Shown: positions 1-5,589, counted from the stretch's first letter. The stretch is 5,607 bases of DNA from Actinoplanes liguriensis (GCA_000715855.1 KL571409.1:17210-22816); one strand, 5' to 3'. The notes: generated by a model from the sequence alone, not told the origin. Numbers and translations: made by a program.

Positions 1-52
1 GCGGTGGCAGAGCGCGGTGGCAGAGCGCGGTGGCAAGGCGCGGTGGCAGGGC
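1..52. repeat. Tandem repeat, four copies of a 13-bp unit
   Basis: Four head-to-tail copies of a 13-bp unit start at positions 1, 14, 27 and 40. The first two read GCGGTGGCAGAGC exactly. The third (GCGGTGGCAAGGC) and fourth (GCGGTGGCAGGGC) differ only near the end. The period is not a multiple of three, so a conserved peptide repeat is unlikely and a non-coding minisatellite is the simplest reading. The window begins exactly at a unit boundary, so the true array may extend further left and may have caused the assembly to break here. Confidence 0.9.
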
Positions 53-54
53 GC

Positions 55-90
55 TGAACGGGCTGTGTGCCGTGAACGGGCTGTGTGCGG
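55..90. repeat. Tandem repeat, two copies of an 18-bp unit
   Basis: Two adjacent 18-bp copies, 55-72 and 73-90, share TGAACGGGCTGTGTGC followed by CG or GG, with one mismatch. They follow directly on the 13-bp array but have an unrelated sequence. Together the two arrays fill most of the 136 bp before the exonuclease gene. I see no reliable promoter in the remaining 91-136. Confidence 0.85.
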
Positions 91-136
91 TGGTCGGGCG
101 GTGAAACTGTCGTACCGGTGTGGCAGGGTTTAGCGC

Positions 137-1045
137 GTGACTCGACCACTGCTGGCTGTTGACGCGCCGAGCCTGTACTTCCGCGCCTTTCACGGCATCC
201 CGGAGAAGGCGGCGCAGACCTCGGCCGGGGAGCCGGTGAACGCGATCCGCGGGTTCCTCGACATGATCGCGCAGCTGGTGCGGACCAGGCGGCCCGACCG
301 CCTGGTCTGCGCGCTCGACGCGGACTGGCGGCCGGCGTGGCGGGTCGAGCTGGTGCCGTCCTACAAGGCGCACCGGGTCGCGCACGGCGCGGTCGAGGAG
401 GTGCCGGCCTCGCTGGAGCGCCAGGTGCCGGTGCTGCTGGAGGTGCTCGCCGCGGTGGGCATCCCGGCGTTCGGCGTGCCGGGCTACGAGGCGGACGACG
501 TGCTCGGCACGCTGGCGGCGACCCAGGCCGCGCCGGTCGAGGTGGTCTCCGGCGACCGCGACCTGTTCCAGCTGGTCGACGACGCGCGCGGGACCCGGCT
601 GCTCTACTGCGGGCGGGGCGTGGCGAAGCTCGAGGATGCGGACGAGGCGCTCGTCCAGGCCAAGTACGGGGTTCAGGCGCGTTATTACGCGGACTTCGCG
701 GCGATGCGGGGCGACGCCAGCGACGGCCTGCCCGGGGTCGCCGGGGTCGGGGAGAAGACCGCCGCGCGGCTGATCGAGCGCTATGGCGGGATCGCCGAGA
801 TCATGGCCGCGCTCGACGACCCGGAGTCGGGGTTCGCGCCGGGCGTGCGCACGAAGCTCGCCGCCGGCCGGGAGTATCTGACGAAGGCGCTGCCGGTGTG
901 CCTGGTCGCCCTGGACGTGAAGCTTCCCGACTTCGATCCGGCGCTGCCGACGGAGCCTCGCGACCCGGAGGCGCTGCTGGCGCTCGCCGAGCGGTGGAAC
1001 CTTGCCGGGTCGGCGCGACGCCTGGTGGACGCTCTCGCCGGCTGA
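137..1045 (+). CDS. Stand-alone FEN-like 5'-3' exonuclease (flap endonuclease)
   Basis: This 302-residue protein matches the 5' nuclease domain of DNA polymerase I without any polymerase part. Such enzymes cut 5' flaps and RNA-DNA primers during Okazaki fragment processing and repair in the cytoplasm. All expected metal-binding acids are visible: D9, D61/D63, E118-D120-D121 in GYEADDVLG, D140 and D142 in SGDRDLFQL, and D193 and D196 in GDASDGLPGV. The basic SYKAHR stretch (75-80) fits the helical-arch DNA contact. The helix-3-turn-helix DNA-binding motif GLPGVAGVGEKTAARL lies at 197-212. The GTG start at 137 places the first beta strand (LLAVDAP) right at the N-terminus, as in the family. A weak AGGG lies 8 nt upstream. 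Actinobacteria carry such a protein beside full-length PolI; Mycobacterium smegmatis FenA is a characterised example. I leave the symbol blank because orthology cannot be tested here. The last five codons are the first copy of a 26-bp repeat. Confidence 0.93.
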   Translation: MTRPLLAVDAPSLYFRAFHGIPEKAAQTSAGEPVNAIRGFLDMIAQLVRTRRPDRLVCALDADWRPAWRVELVPSYKAHRVAHGAVEEVPASLERQVPVLLEVLAAVGIPAFGVPGYEADDVLGTLAATQAAPVEVVSGDRDLFQLVDDARGTRLLYCGRGVAKLEDADEALVQAKYGVQARYYADFAAMRGDASDGLPGVAGVGEKTAARLIERYGGIAEIMAALDDPESGFAPGVRTKLAAGREYLTKALPVCLVALDVKLPDFDPALPTEPRDPEALLALAERWNLAGSARRLVDALAG

Positions 1046-1126
1046 GACCGGCAAACGCTCCCGCCGGCTGAGACCGGCGAACCCTCTCGCCGGCTGAGGC
1101 CCGGCGAACGCTCCCGCCGGTTGAGG
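1031..1126. repeat. 26-bp tandem repeat overlapping the exonuclease stop codon
   Basis: The copies span 1031-1056, 1057-1082, 1083-1109 (27 bp, one extra base) and a partial fourth, 1110-1126. Each contains GCCGGCTGA or a close variant, so the stop codon of the exonuclease gene (1043-1045) is reproduced in every unit. Each complete unit is an inverted repeat of the form CGCCGG, a 6-7 nt loop, then CCGGCG; copy 1 has a 5-bp version. The array therefore runs from the end of the coding sequence to within about 30 bp of the next gene. Confidence 0.9.
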
Positions 1127-1139
1127 GAGGCCGGGCGGG
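1037..1139 (+). terminator. Series of four GC-rich hairpins after the exonuclease gene
   Basis: Four consecutive stem-loops can be drawn: 1037-1041/1048-1052 (5 bp), 1062-1067/1074-1079 (6 bp, loop CTGAGA), 1088-1093/1101-1106 (6 bp) and 1113-1120/1131-1139 (8 bp with one bulged G). None is followed by a run of T, so they are not classical intrinsic terminators. High-GC actinomycetes often have hairpins without a U-tract at gene ends, and these could slow transcription or protect the upstream transcript's 3' end. Whether they separate the exonuclease from the dehydrogenase cannot be decided from sequence. Confidence 0.45.
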
Positions 1140-1152
1140 GCAGTAGAGGTTC

Positions 1153-1860
1153 ATGGATGAACGGGTTGCGATCGTCACCGGCGGCGGGGCCGGGCTCGGC
1201 CGGGAACTGAGTCTCGGGCTCGCCCGCGCCGGATTCGCCGTGGTCGTCGTGGACATCGACGAGGCGGCGGCGCAGGAGACCGCGCGAGAAGCCACGCGAC
1301 TCCACGCGAGCGCGATCGGAGTGCGGGCCGATGTGCGGGAGGCGGGGCAGGTCCGGGAGGTCGTCCGGGTGGCGACGGCGCGGGGCCGCTTGAAGGTGCT
1401 GGTCAACAACGCGGGCGGCTGGACGAGCGGCGACCGGCAGTTCCCGGAGGCGGCGCACGAAGATTGGGCGGCTACCCTCGCGCTGAACCTGACCGCCCCG
1501 ATGCTGCTCACGCAGCTCGCGCTGGGCCCGATGCGCGAGGCGGGCGGCGGCGCCGTGGTCACCGTCGCGTCGAGCGCCGCCCGCGGCGATCAGGCCTACG
1601 GCTCCCCGGAGTACGCGGCGTCGAAGGCCGCGCTGATCCGCCTGACCACCAGCCTGCGCGGGCTGGACGCGAGTCACGGCGTACGCGTGATGTGTGTCGT
1701 TCCGGGGTGGATCGGCCTCGACCGTGCGCACGCCGAGCTGGCGGCGATGGCCCCGGCCGATCGGGCGGCCACCGCGCCCCTCATCCCGCCCGGTGACGTC
1801 GTCAGCACCGTGCTCGATCTGATCACTACCGGTCAGTCCGGCGCCGTCGTCGACATGTGA
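1153..1860 (+). CDS. Short-chain dehydrogenase/reductase (classical SDR)
   Basis: This 235-residue NAD(P)-dependent oxidoreductase has a Rossmann fold. It shows the cofactor motif TGGGAGLG (9-16), an acidic residue at the end of strand 2 (D34 in VVVDID, which favours NAD over NADP), D60 after strand 3, and NNAG (85-88). The catalytic tetrad is N112, S141 (VASSAA), Y154 and K158 in YAASK, followed by PGWI (184-187). The substrate cannot be inferred. The chain is slightly short for the family: it ends at SGAVVDM, where most members continue with a Gly-Gly and a few residues. The ATG at 1153 puts the first beta strand at residues 4-8, as usual. The nearest Shine-Dalgarno-like element, AGAGG at 1145-1149, leaves only 3 nt to the start, so translation may be weak. 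The gap to the exonuclease is filled by the hairpin repeat. No neighbour points to a pathway. Confidence 0.9.
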   Translation: MDERVAIVTGGGAGLGRELSLGLARAGFAVVVVDIDEAAAQETAREATRLHASAIGVRADVREAGQVREVVRVATARGRLKVLVNNAGGWTSGDRQFPEAAHEDWAATLALNLTAPMLLTQLALGPMREAGGGAVVTVASSAARGDQAYGSPEYAASKAALIRLTTSLRGLDASHGVRVMCVVPGWIGLDRAHAELAAMAPADRAATAPLIPPGDVVSTVLDLITTGQSGAVVDM

Positions 1861-1901
1861 CCCCCGAAAGTGGCCGAAGAGTGAATGAACCTGCCCGGCC
1901 T

Positions 1902-1926
1902 GTTAGAAGCGGGGAGCCGTGGGCAT
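1902..1926 (+). promoter_or_regulatory. Candidate sigma-B type (general stress) promoter
   Basis: GTTAGA at 1902-1907, a 13-nt spacer and GGGCAT at 1921-1926 match the sigma-B consensus GTTTAA-N(12-14)-GGGTAT at 4 of 6 and 5 of 6 positions. Transcription would start near 1933, giving an A-rich leader of about 60 nt before the ATG at 1993. Support also comes from the downstream gene, since DUF2382 proteins such as Bacillus subtilis YsnF belong to the sigma-B general-stress regulon. The call is a motif match by eye. Confidence 0.5.
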
Positions 1927-1980
1927 CACCGAGACAAGGACGCCGAAGACGACAAAGACGCAGAGAAACCCCCAAATGTT

Positions 1981-1986
1981 AGGAGA
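1981..1986 (+). promoter_or_regulatory. Strong ribosome binding site that fixes the PRC-barrel/DUF2382 start
   Basis: AGGAGA, with its GGAG core 7 nt before the ATG at 1993, is by far the best Shine-Dalgarno sequence in the window. The frame stays open back to an ATG at 1885. That longer form would add 36 charged, non-domain residues and would begin upstream of the proposed promoter, so 1993 is chosen as the start. Confidence 0.85.
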
Positions 1987-1992
1987 TCCCCC

Positions 1993-2841
1993 ATGATCAC
2001 GCAGGAGCACATCCACACGCTGCAGGGCCGCGAGGTCCACGACCGCGACGGCGACAAGATCGGCACGGCCGGCCAGGTGTGGACCGACGCCGCCGGGCTG
2101 CCCACCTGGGTGAGCGTGCGCACCGGACTCTTCGGGCTGAACGAGTCGCTGGTCCCGCTGCAGGACGCGGACCTCGCCGACGACCGTCTGGTGGTGCCGT
2201 TCGACAAGGCGACCGTGAAGGACGCGCCGAACGTGGACGCCGCGCACGACGAGCCACTGTCGCAGGAGGAGGTGGACCGGCTCTACTCCTACTACGGCGT
2301 GCGCCCGCACGACAGCTACCAGTCGTACCAGGCCGGAGCCGCCGCCGGCAACGAGTACTACGCGGACCGCGACCGCGAGCCCCGCGCCACCGACTACGAG
2401 CAGGGCGCCGGCCAGGGCGACGGCCACTACGGGACCCGCGGCGACGGGATCGGCGACGACGCGATGACCCGCTCCGAGGAGCGGCTGAACGTCGGCACGG
2501 AGCGTGAGCAGACCGGCCGGGCCCGGCTGCGCAAGTACGTCGCCACCGAGCATCAGAGCGTCGACGTGCCGGTCACCCGCGAGGAGGTCCGGCTGGAGCG
2601 CGAGCCGATCACCGACGCGAACCGTGACGACGCGTTCCGCGGCCCGGACCTGACCGAGTCGGAGCACGAGGTGACGCTGCACGAGGAGCGCCCGGTCGTG
2701 CAGACCGAGACGGTGCCGGTGGAGCGGGTACGCCTCGGCAAGGAGTCCGTCACCGAGGAGCGCACGGTCGGCGGCGAGGTCCGTAAGGAGCAGATCGAGG
2801 CGGAGCTGCCCGGCGACGAGCCCCGCCGCCGGCTCGGCTGA
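1993..2841 (+). CDS. PRC-barrel and DUF2382 domain stress-response protein
   Basis: The protein has 282 residues in three parts. Residues about 3-85 form a PRC-barrel (LQGREVHDRDGDKIG, then TWVSVRTGLFG, SLVPL and RLVVPFDK), a small beta-barrel fold shared with RimM and the photosynthetic reaction centre H subunit. Residues about 97-158 are a low-complexity acidic linker rich in Tyr, Gly and Asp. Residues about 160-272 form the DUF2382 (YsnF-like) domain: SEERLNVGTE, GRARLRKYVATEH, VPVTREEVRLEREPI, EVTLHEERPVV, ERVRLGKESVTEERTV. It has no signal peptide or membrane segment, so it should be cytoplasmic. The molecular function is not known; the family is linked to general stress (heat, salt, desiccation) through B. 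subtilis YsnF. The upstream sigma-B type promoter agrees with this. The gene ends in a strong terminator shared with the converging small gene. Confidence 0.9.
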   Translation: MITQEHIHTLQGREVHDRDGDKIGTAGQVWTDAAGLPTWVSVRTGLFGLNESLVPLQDADLADDRLVVPFDKATVKDAPNVDAAHDEPLSQEEVDRLYSYYGVRPHDSYQSYQAGAAAGNEYYADRDREPRATDYEQGAGQGDGHYGTRGDGIGDDAMTRSEERLNVGTEREQTGRARLRKYVATEHQSVDVPVTREEVRLEREPITDANRDDAFRGPDLTESEHEVTLHEERPVVQTETVPVERVRLGKESVTEERTVGGEVRKEQIEAELPGDEPRRRLG

Positions 2842-2848
2842 CTCTCTC

Positions 2849-2890
2849 CCGGAACGGGAAAGCCGGAACGGGAAAGCCGGAACGGGAAAC
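2849..2890. repeat. Tandem repeat, three copies of a 14-bp unit
   Basis: CCGGAACGGGAAAG is repeated at 2849-2862 and 2863-2876, and a third copy, 2877-2890, ends in C instead of G. The array begins 7 bp after the stop codon of the PRC-barrel/DUF2382 gene. The third copy supplies the outer part of the left arm (from 2885) of the following terminator hairpin. A small inverted repeat, TCCCG/CGGGA at 2847-2859, is formed at the first copy. Confidence 0.9.
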
Positions 2891-2923
2891 GCCCTGGCCG
2901 TCGCGAACGGCCAGGGCGTTTCC
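2885..2923. terminator. Bidirectional terminator hairpin between converging genes
   Basis: A perfect 17-bp inverted repeat, GGAAACGCCCTGGCCGT (2885-2901) with its exact complement at 2907-2923, encloses a 5-nt loop, CGCGA. It lies 43 bp after the plus-strand stress gene and 19 bp beyond the stop codon of the minus-strand small gene, so it can serve both. On either strand the descending arm ends in GTTTCC, a partial substitute for a U-tract. It is by far the strongest hairpin in the window. Confidence 0.88.
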
Positions 2924-2942
2924 ACCGGCGGATCGGCCGGGC

Positions 2943-3257
2943 TCAGGAAGCGTGCCGGGCCAGCACACACGCCGCGAGCACGTGCACCGACGCCCACGGC
3001 GCCCGCCGCCAGTCCGCCACCACCGAGGGCGTCCACCCCCGAGCCGCCGCCGCGTCCGCCACACCGTCGGCATAGGCCGCCAGATGCACCGGCGTCGTCG
3101 CCGCGAGCGCCGCCCTGATCCGCGCCGTGTGCTGGTCGAGCAGGGCGAGCAGCCCGGGCTCCGGGTCCGCCGGGGCGCCGAGCCGCTCCGCCCAGCGGTC
3201 GAGCGCCAGGCGCGCACCGGCGGTGACCGTGTCCCGGCCGCGTTGATCCAAGTCCAT
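2943..3257 (-). CDS. Small actinobacterial protein of unknown function
   Basis: The predicted protein has 104 residues, is mostly alpha-helical, and has no signal peptide, transmembrane segment or catalytic motif. Recognisable blocks are RWAERLGAP (21-29), PGLLALLDQHTARIRAAL (34-51), LAAYADGVADAAAARGW (59-75), a DW pair (82-83) and a C-terminal helix, VHVLAACVLAR (91-101). The pattern reminds me of the small DUF6401-type proteins of Micromonosporaceae, but I cannot confirm that without a profile search and assign no function. Evidence that it is a real gene includes an appropriately placed promoter, a start codon next to the predicted transcription start, and a terminator directly after the stop. 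It converges on the stress gene and lies 83 bp downstream of the propeller gene on the same strand, with its own promoter in between. Confidence 0.75.
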   Translation of the reverse strand: MDLDQRGRDTVTAGARLALDRWAERLGAPADPEPGLLALLDQHTARIRAALAATTPVHLAAYADGVADAAAARGWTPSVVADWRRAPWASVHVLAACVLARHAS

Positions 3258-3265
3258 GGCGCTCT

Positions 3266-3294
3266 ACCGTACAAAGCGCCGGATGCCGCGACAA
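3266..3294 (-). promoter_or_regulatory. Housekeeping-type promoter of the small gene, nearly leaderless
   Basis: On the minus strand, TTGTCG (3294-3289), a 17-nt spacer and TACGGT (3271-3266) fit the TTGACN/TANNNT pattern of the main actinobacterial sigma factor. The expected transcription start, about 3259-3257, falls on or just before the ATG at 3257-3255. No real Shine-Dalgarno sequence lies between, so the transcript is probably leaderless or nearly so, which is common in actinomycetes. Confidence 0.5.
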
Positions 3295-3310
3295 CGGTGA
3301 TGAACCACCG
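3295..3310. other. Short inverted repeat next to the -35 element
   Basis: CGGTG (3295-3299) and CACCG (3306-3310) form a 5-bp inverted repeat around ATGAAC, directly abutting the proposed -35 of the small gene. It could be an operator half-site pair, or a weak end signal for the upstream propeller transcript. The rest of 3258-3340 shows no better terminator for the transporter/propeller operon. A match this short can occur by chance. Confidence 0.25.
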
Positions 3311-3340
3311 ATGGCCGTTCGGCCGACCACGTCCGGGACC

Positions 3341-4330
3341 TCAGTCCCAGAGCGCCGCCGGGGACTCCGCGTCCGGGATCAGCAGGCGCGCGACCCCCGA
3401 GCCGTCGGCGGGGACGGCCCAGACGTCGGAGTCGCGCGTTCCACGACGTACCCCGTAAATGATCGTGTCGTTGCCCGCCCAGGCCGCCTGATCATCCACG
3501 CTGCGGGTCTCCGCGAGGGGTGTCCGCCGCATGGTGGCCAGATCAAGAACGGTCAGCCGCCATCCCTTGGCCGGGTTCCCGCCGATCGCCTCCTTGAACG
3601 CGATCCGGGTCCGGTCCGGGGACAGCGAGGGGCACTCCACGTTCTCCGCGAGGGTCCGCACGCTCTGGGTCCCGACGTCCCCGCTGACCAGGTACCGCTT
3701 CCCGGCCGTCGACATCGTCGCGTAGAAGTGCTGGTCGTCGGCGAACGTGACACCCCAGAAGTTGATGTCGACCGTTTTGCGAGCGCCGGTGACGGAGAAC
3801 AGTTCGAGCGAGTCGACCGTCTCCCCGGTGGCAAAGTTGATCATGCCGGCCCGGGTGGAGAACTTCCCGCCGTTGTACGAGTCGCCGGTCACGAACACGG
3901 TCCAGGCCAGCACGTTCCCGCTCGGCGACACCCGCGCCCGGTTCGGCACCCCGACCACCGGATACGTCTCCGCGACCGACAGCGACGAGTCGAGAACCGC
4001 CAGCTGGTACGTGGCGAGCGGCCCGTCCGGGCGCAGGCAGATCCCCCGCCCCGCGGCCGCGTAGACCCGCACGCAGTCAAGACCGGACAGTTTCCGCGGG
4101 CCGGCCTCGGCGCCCCGGGCCACGGTGGCGACCCGGCCGTACCCGGAGGCCGCCGTGTTCCGGAAGAGCACCCGGTCCCCCGGCCCGGCGTCCACCGCGG
4201 AGGCGGCCGCGGCCGGCGCGTCCCCGCGATGCCCGGCGATCACCACGTAGGCCACGGCACCGCCCAGCAGCACCACCGTCACCAGCGCCGCCAGCAGGAT
4301 CCGGCGGCGCAACGAAAGGTCAGTGCTCAC
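3341..4330 (-). CDS. Membrane-anchored TolB-like beta-propeller protein
   Basis: This 329-residue protein has a short basic N-terminus (MSTDLSLRRR), one hydrophobic segment at about 11-32 and no lipobox cysteine. It is probably a type II membrane protein with its bulk outside the cell. An Ala-rich linker (37-47) leads to a chain of beta-propeller blades resembling WD40/TolB repeats: VSPSGNVLAW (134-143), VTFADDQHFYAT (194-205), PSLSPDRTRIAFKE (234-247), AAWAGNDTIIYGV (282-294) and SDVWAVPADGSGVARLL (301-317). No enzymatic motif is seen, so a binding or scaffold role is likely; the ligand is unknown. The GTG start lies inside the end of the transporter gene (11-bp overlap, GTGAGCACTGA) and has no clear Shine-Dalgarno sequence, pointing to translational coupling. 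Three cysteines (86, 98, 233) could allow one disulfide. The propeller call is strong at fold level only. Confidence 0.82.
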   Translation of the reverse strand: MSTDLSLRRRILLAALVTVVLLGGAVAYVVIAGHRGDAPAAAASAVDAGPGDRVLFRNTAASGYGRVATVARGAEAGPRKLSGLDCVRVYAAAGRGICLRPDGPLATYQLAVLDSSLSVAETYPVVGVPNRARVSPSGNVLAWTVFVTGDSYNGGKFSTRAGMINFATGETVDSLELFSVTGARKTVDINFWGVTFADDQHFYATMSTAGKRYLVSGDVGTQSVRTLAENVECPSLSPDRTRIAFKEAIGGNPAKGWRLTVLDLATMRRTPLAETRSVDDQAAWAGNDTIIYGVRRGTRDSDVWAVPADGSGVARLLIPDAESPAALWD

Positions 4331-5549
4331 GAGCGGCTCGCAGAAGAACGGCGGAGACCGGCAGCATCACGAAGGCGAGCAGGGCGAACGCGTGGATCGC
4401 CCCGTTCGCGTCCCACCACTGCCAGGCGAGACCGAAGAGAACGGACGAGACCAGGTAGGCGAGCGCCTGGCCGGTCTGCACCAGCGCGAGCCCCGTGGTC
4501 TTCAGCTCGGCGGGCAGCAGCGGACCGGCGAGCGCCATCAGCACCCCGTCGGTGCAGGCGTAGTACACGCCGTACAGGAAAAGAATGGCGACAACCGTGA
4601 GGGGACCGCCGAAGCCGGACCCGAGCAGGAGATACACCGCGAGGAGGGCGGCATAGCCGCCGAGGACCACCGGCGCGCGCCCGACACGGTCGGCGAGGTT
4701 GCCGAGGGGCATCGCGAGCAGGAGGTACGCGAGGCTGGTGCCCACCGCGAGCAGCGGGAACCAGCCGGTGGCGATCGCCTCGCGCTTCTGGATGATCAGG
4801 TAGACGAAGCCGTCCCCGATCGTGCTCAGGCCCAGCAGCACCGCCCCGCTCAGCAGCATCCGGACCGGACGACGCCGCAGCAGCGCGAACGCGGCGCCGA
4901 GGCTGACCGTGGACGACGGCGGGCGCGGCGCCCGGGGATCGCGGACGAAGAGGACCAGCACGGCCACGCCGATCAGTGCGACGCACCCGCTGACCACGAA
5001 GACCGAGTCGTAGGCCTGGCCGGAGGCGGCGAGGACGGCGAGCGCGACCAGCGGCCCGGCGAACGCGCCCGCGGTGTCCATCGCGCGGTGCACCCCGAAG
5101 GCGCGACCCAGGGACGCATCGGGCGTGGACAGGGTGATCAGGGCGTCGCGGGGTGCGGTGCGCAGCCCCTTGCCGGCCCGGTCGGCGATGATCGCGGCGC
5201 TGATCCACGGCACCGAGGCGCCGGCCGCGAGCAGGCCGAACTTCATGACCGCGGAGAGTCCGTAGCCGATCCCGGCGACGGTCTTGCGGCGCCGCGCCCG
5301 GTCGGCGATGTACCCGCCGACCAGGCGCAGCAGTGCGGTCGCCCCGGTGTAGAGGCCGTCGATCAGGCCGTAGACGGCGGGGCTGAGCCCCAGCCCGGCG
5401 ATCAGGTACAGCGGCAGGATCGCCGAGACCATCTCGCTGGACACGTCGGTGATCAGGCTGACCGTGCCGAGGGCGAGGACCGTGCCGGCGAGGCGCTTGG
5501 TGCGGTCGGCCCGCCCGGCGGCCGGCCGTTCCACCGAGGCTAGATACAT
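4320..5549 (-). CDS. MFS transporter (12-TM, probable exporter)
   Basis: From the ATG at 5549-5547 this gives 409 residues, a normal length for a 12-helix major facilitator. Signature loops are visible: GGYIADRARRRKT (78-90, motif A between TM2 and TM3), IADRAGKGLRTAPRDALI (121-138) and GNLADRVGRAPVV (283-295, motif A of the second half). Acidic residues sit in or next to membrane helices (D35 in ITDVSSEM, D246, D334). The DVSSEM...LPLYL and GKGLRTAPRDALI signatures mark a widespread, poorly characterised MFS subfamily, so the substrate is unknown. The frame continues to the window edge, but the apparent first residues MCIRDR come from sequencing adapter and must not be annotated. A GTG at 5585 or a GTG at 5534 are alternative starts. 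No clear Shine-Dalgarno sequence decides between them, and any promoter lies beyond the contig end. The propeller gene overlaps its stop codon. Confidence 0.88.
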   Translation of the reverse strand: MYLASVERPAAGRADRTKRLAGTVLALGTVSLITDVSSEMVSAILPLYLIAGLGLSPAVYGLIDGLYTGATALLRLVGGYIADRARRRKTVAGIGYGLSAVMKFGLLAAGASVPWISAAIIADRAGKGLRTAPRDALITLSTPDASLGRAFGVHRAMDTAGAFAGPLVALAVLAASGQAYDSVFVVSGCVALIGVAVLVLFVRDPRAPRPPSSTVSLGAAFALLRRRPVRMLLSGAVLLGLSTIGDGFVYLIIQKREAIATGWFPLLAVGTSLAYLLLAMPLGNLADRVGRAPVVLGGYAALLAVYLLLGSGFGGPLTVVAILFLYGVYYACTDGVLMALAGPLLPAELKTTGLALVQTGQALAYLVSSVLFGLAWQWWDANGAIHAFALLAFVMLPVSAVLLRAAREH

Positions 5550-5589
5550 GCGGTTACTGCCAGACGTCCGTGATCGGCGAGACACTGGT

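Noticed and set aside
2..133. Open frame from the left edge to TAG at 131-133, possibly the end of an upstream gene
   Set aside because: It is made mostly of the 13-bp repeat, whose period shifts frame, and gives a Trp/Arg/Gly-rich peptide unlike any known C-terminus. A second frame is equally open to 104. In DNA this GC-rich, 43 open codons mean little.
1..1139. Tandem repeats considered as a CRISPR array
   Set aside because: The units lie head to tail without unique spacers, are too short, and no cas gene is nearby.
1885..1992. N-terminal extension of the PRC-barrel protein to the ATG at 1885
   Set aside because: The extra 36 residues match no domain, start upstream of the proposed promoter, and lack a ribosome binding site, whereas the ATG at 1993 has an excellent one.
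1903..3330. 475-codon open frame on the minus strand
   Set aside because: It runs antisense through the PRC-barrel/DUF2382 gene, the terminator and into the small gene in another frame. Its low-complexity Arg/Gly/Ala/Val translation is a typical shadow of GC-rich coding DNA.
3335..3348. GGGAC/GTCCC hairpin over the stop codon of the propeller gene as a terminator
   Set aside because: It has only 5 bp, lies partly inside the coding region and has no T-rich tail, so it is probably chance.
3311..4600. 429-codon plus-strand open frame opposite the propeller gene
   Set aside because: The translation is a Arg/Pro/Gly-rich shadow with no domain, while the opposite strand encodes a coherent membrane-anchored propeller.
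4323..5543. 406-codon plus-strand open frame opposite the transporter
   Set aside because: It is very rich in Gly, Glu, Gln, Asp and Arg with no recognisable fold. The minus strand encodes a clear MFS protein with conserved motifs.
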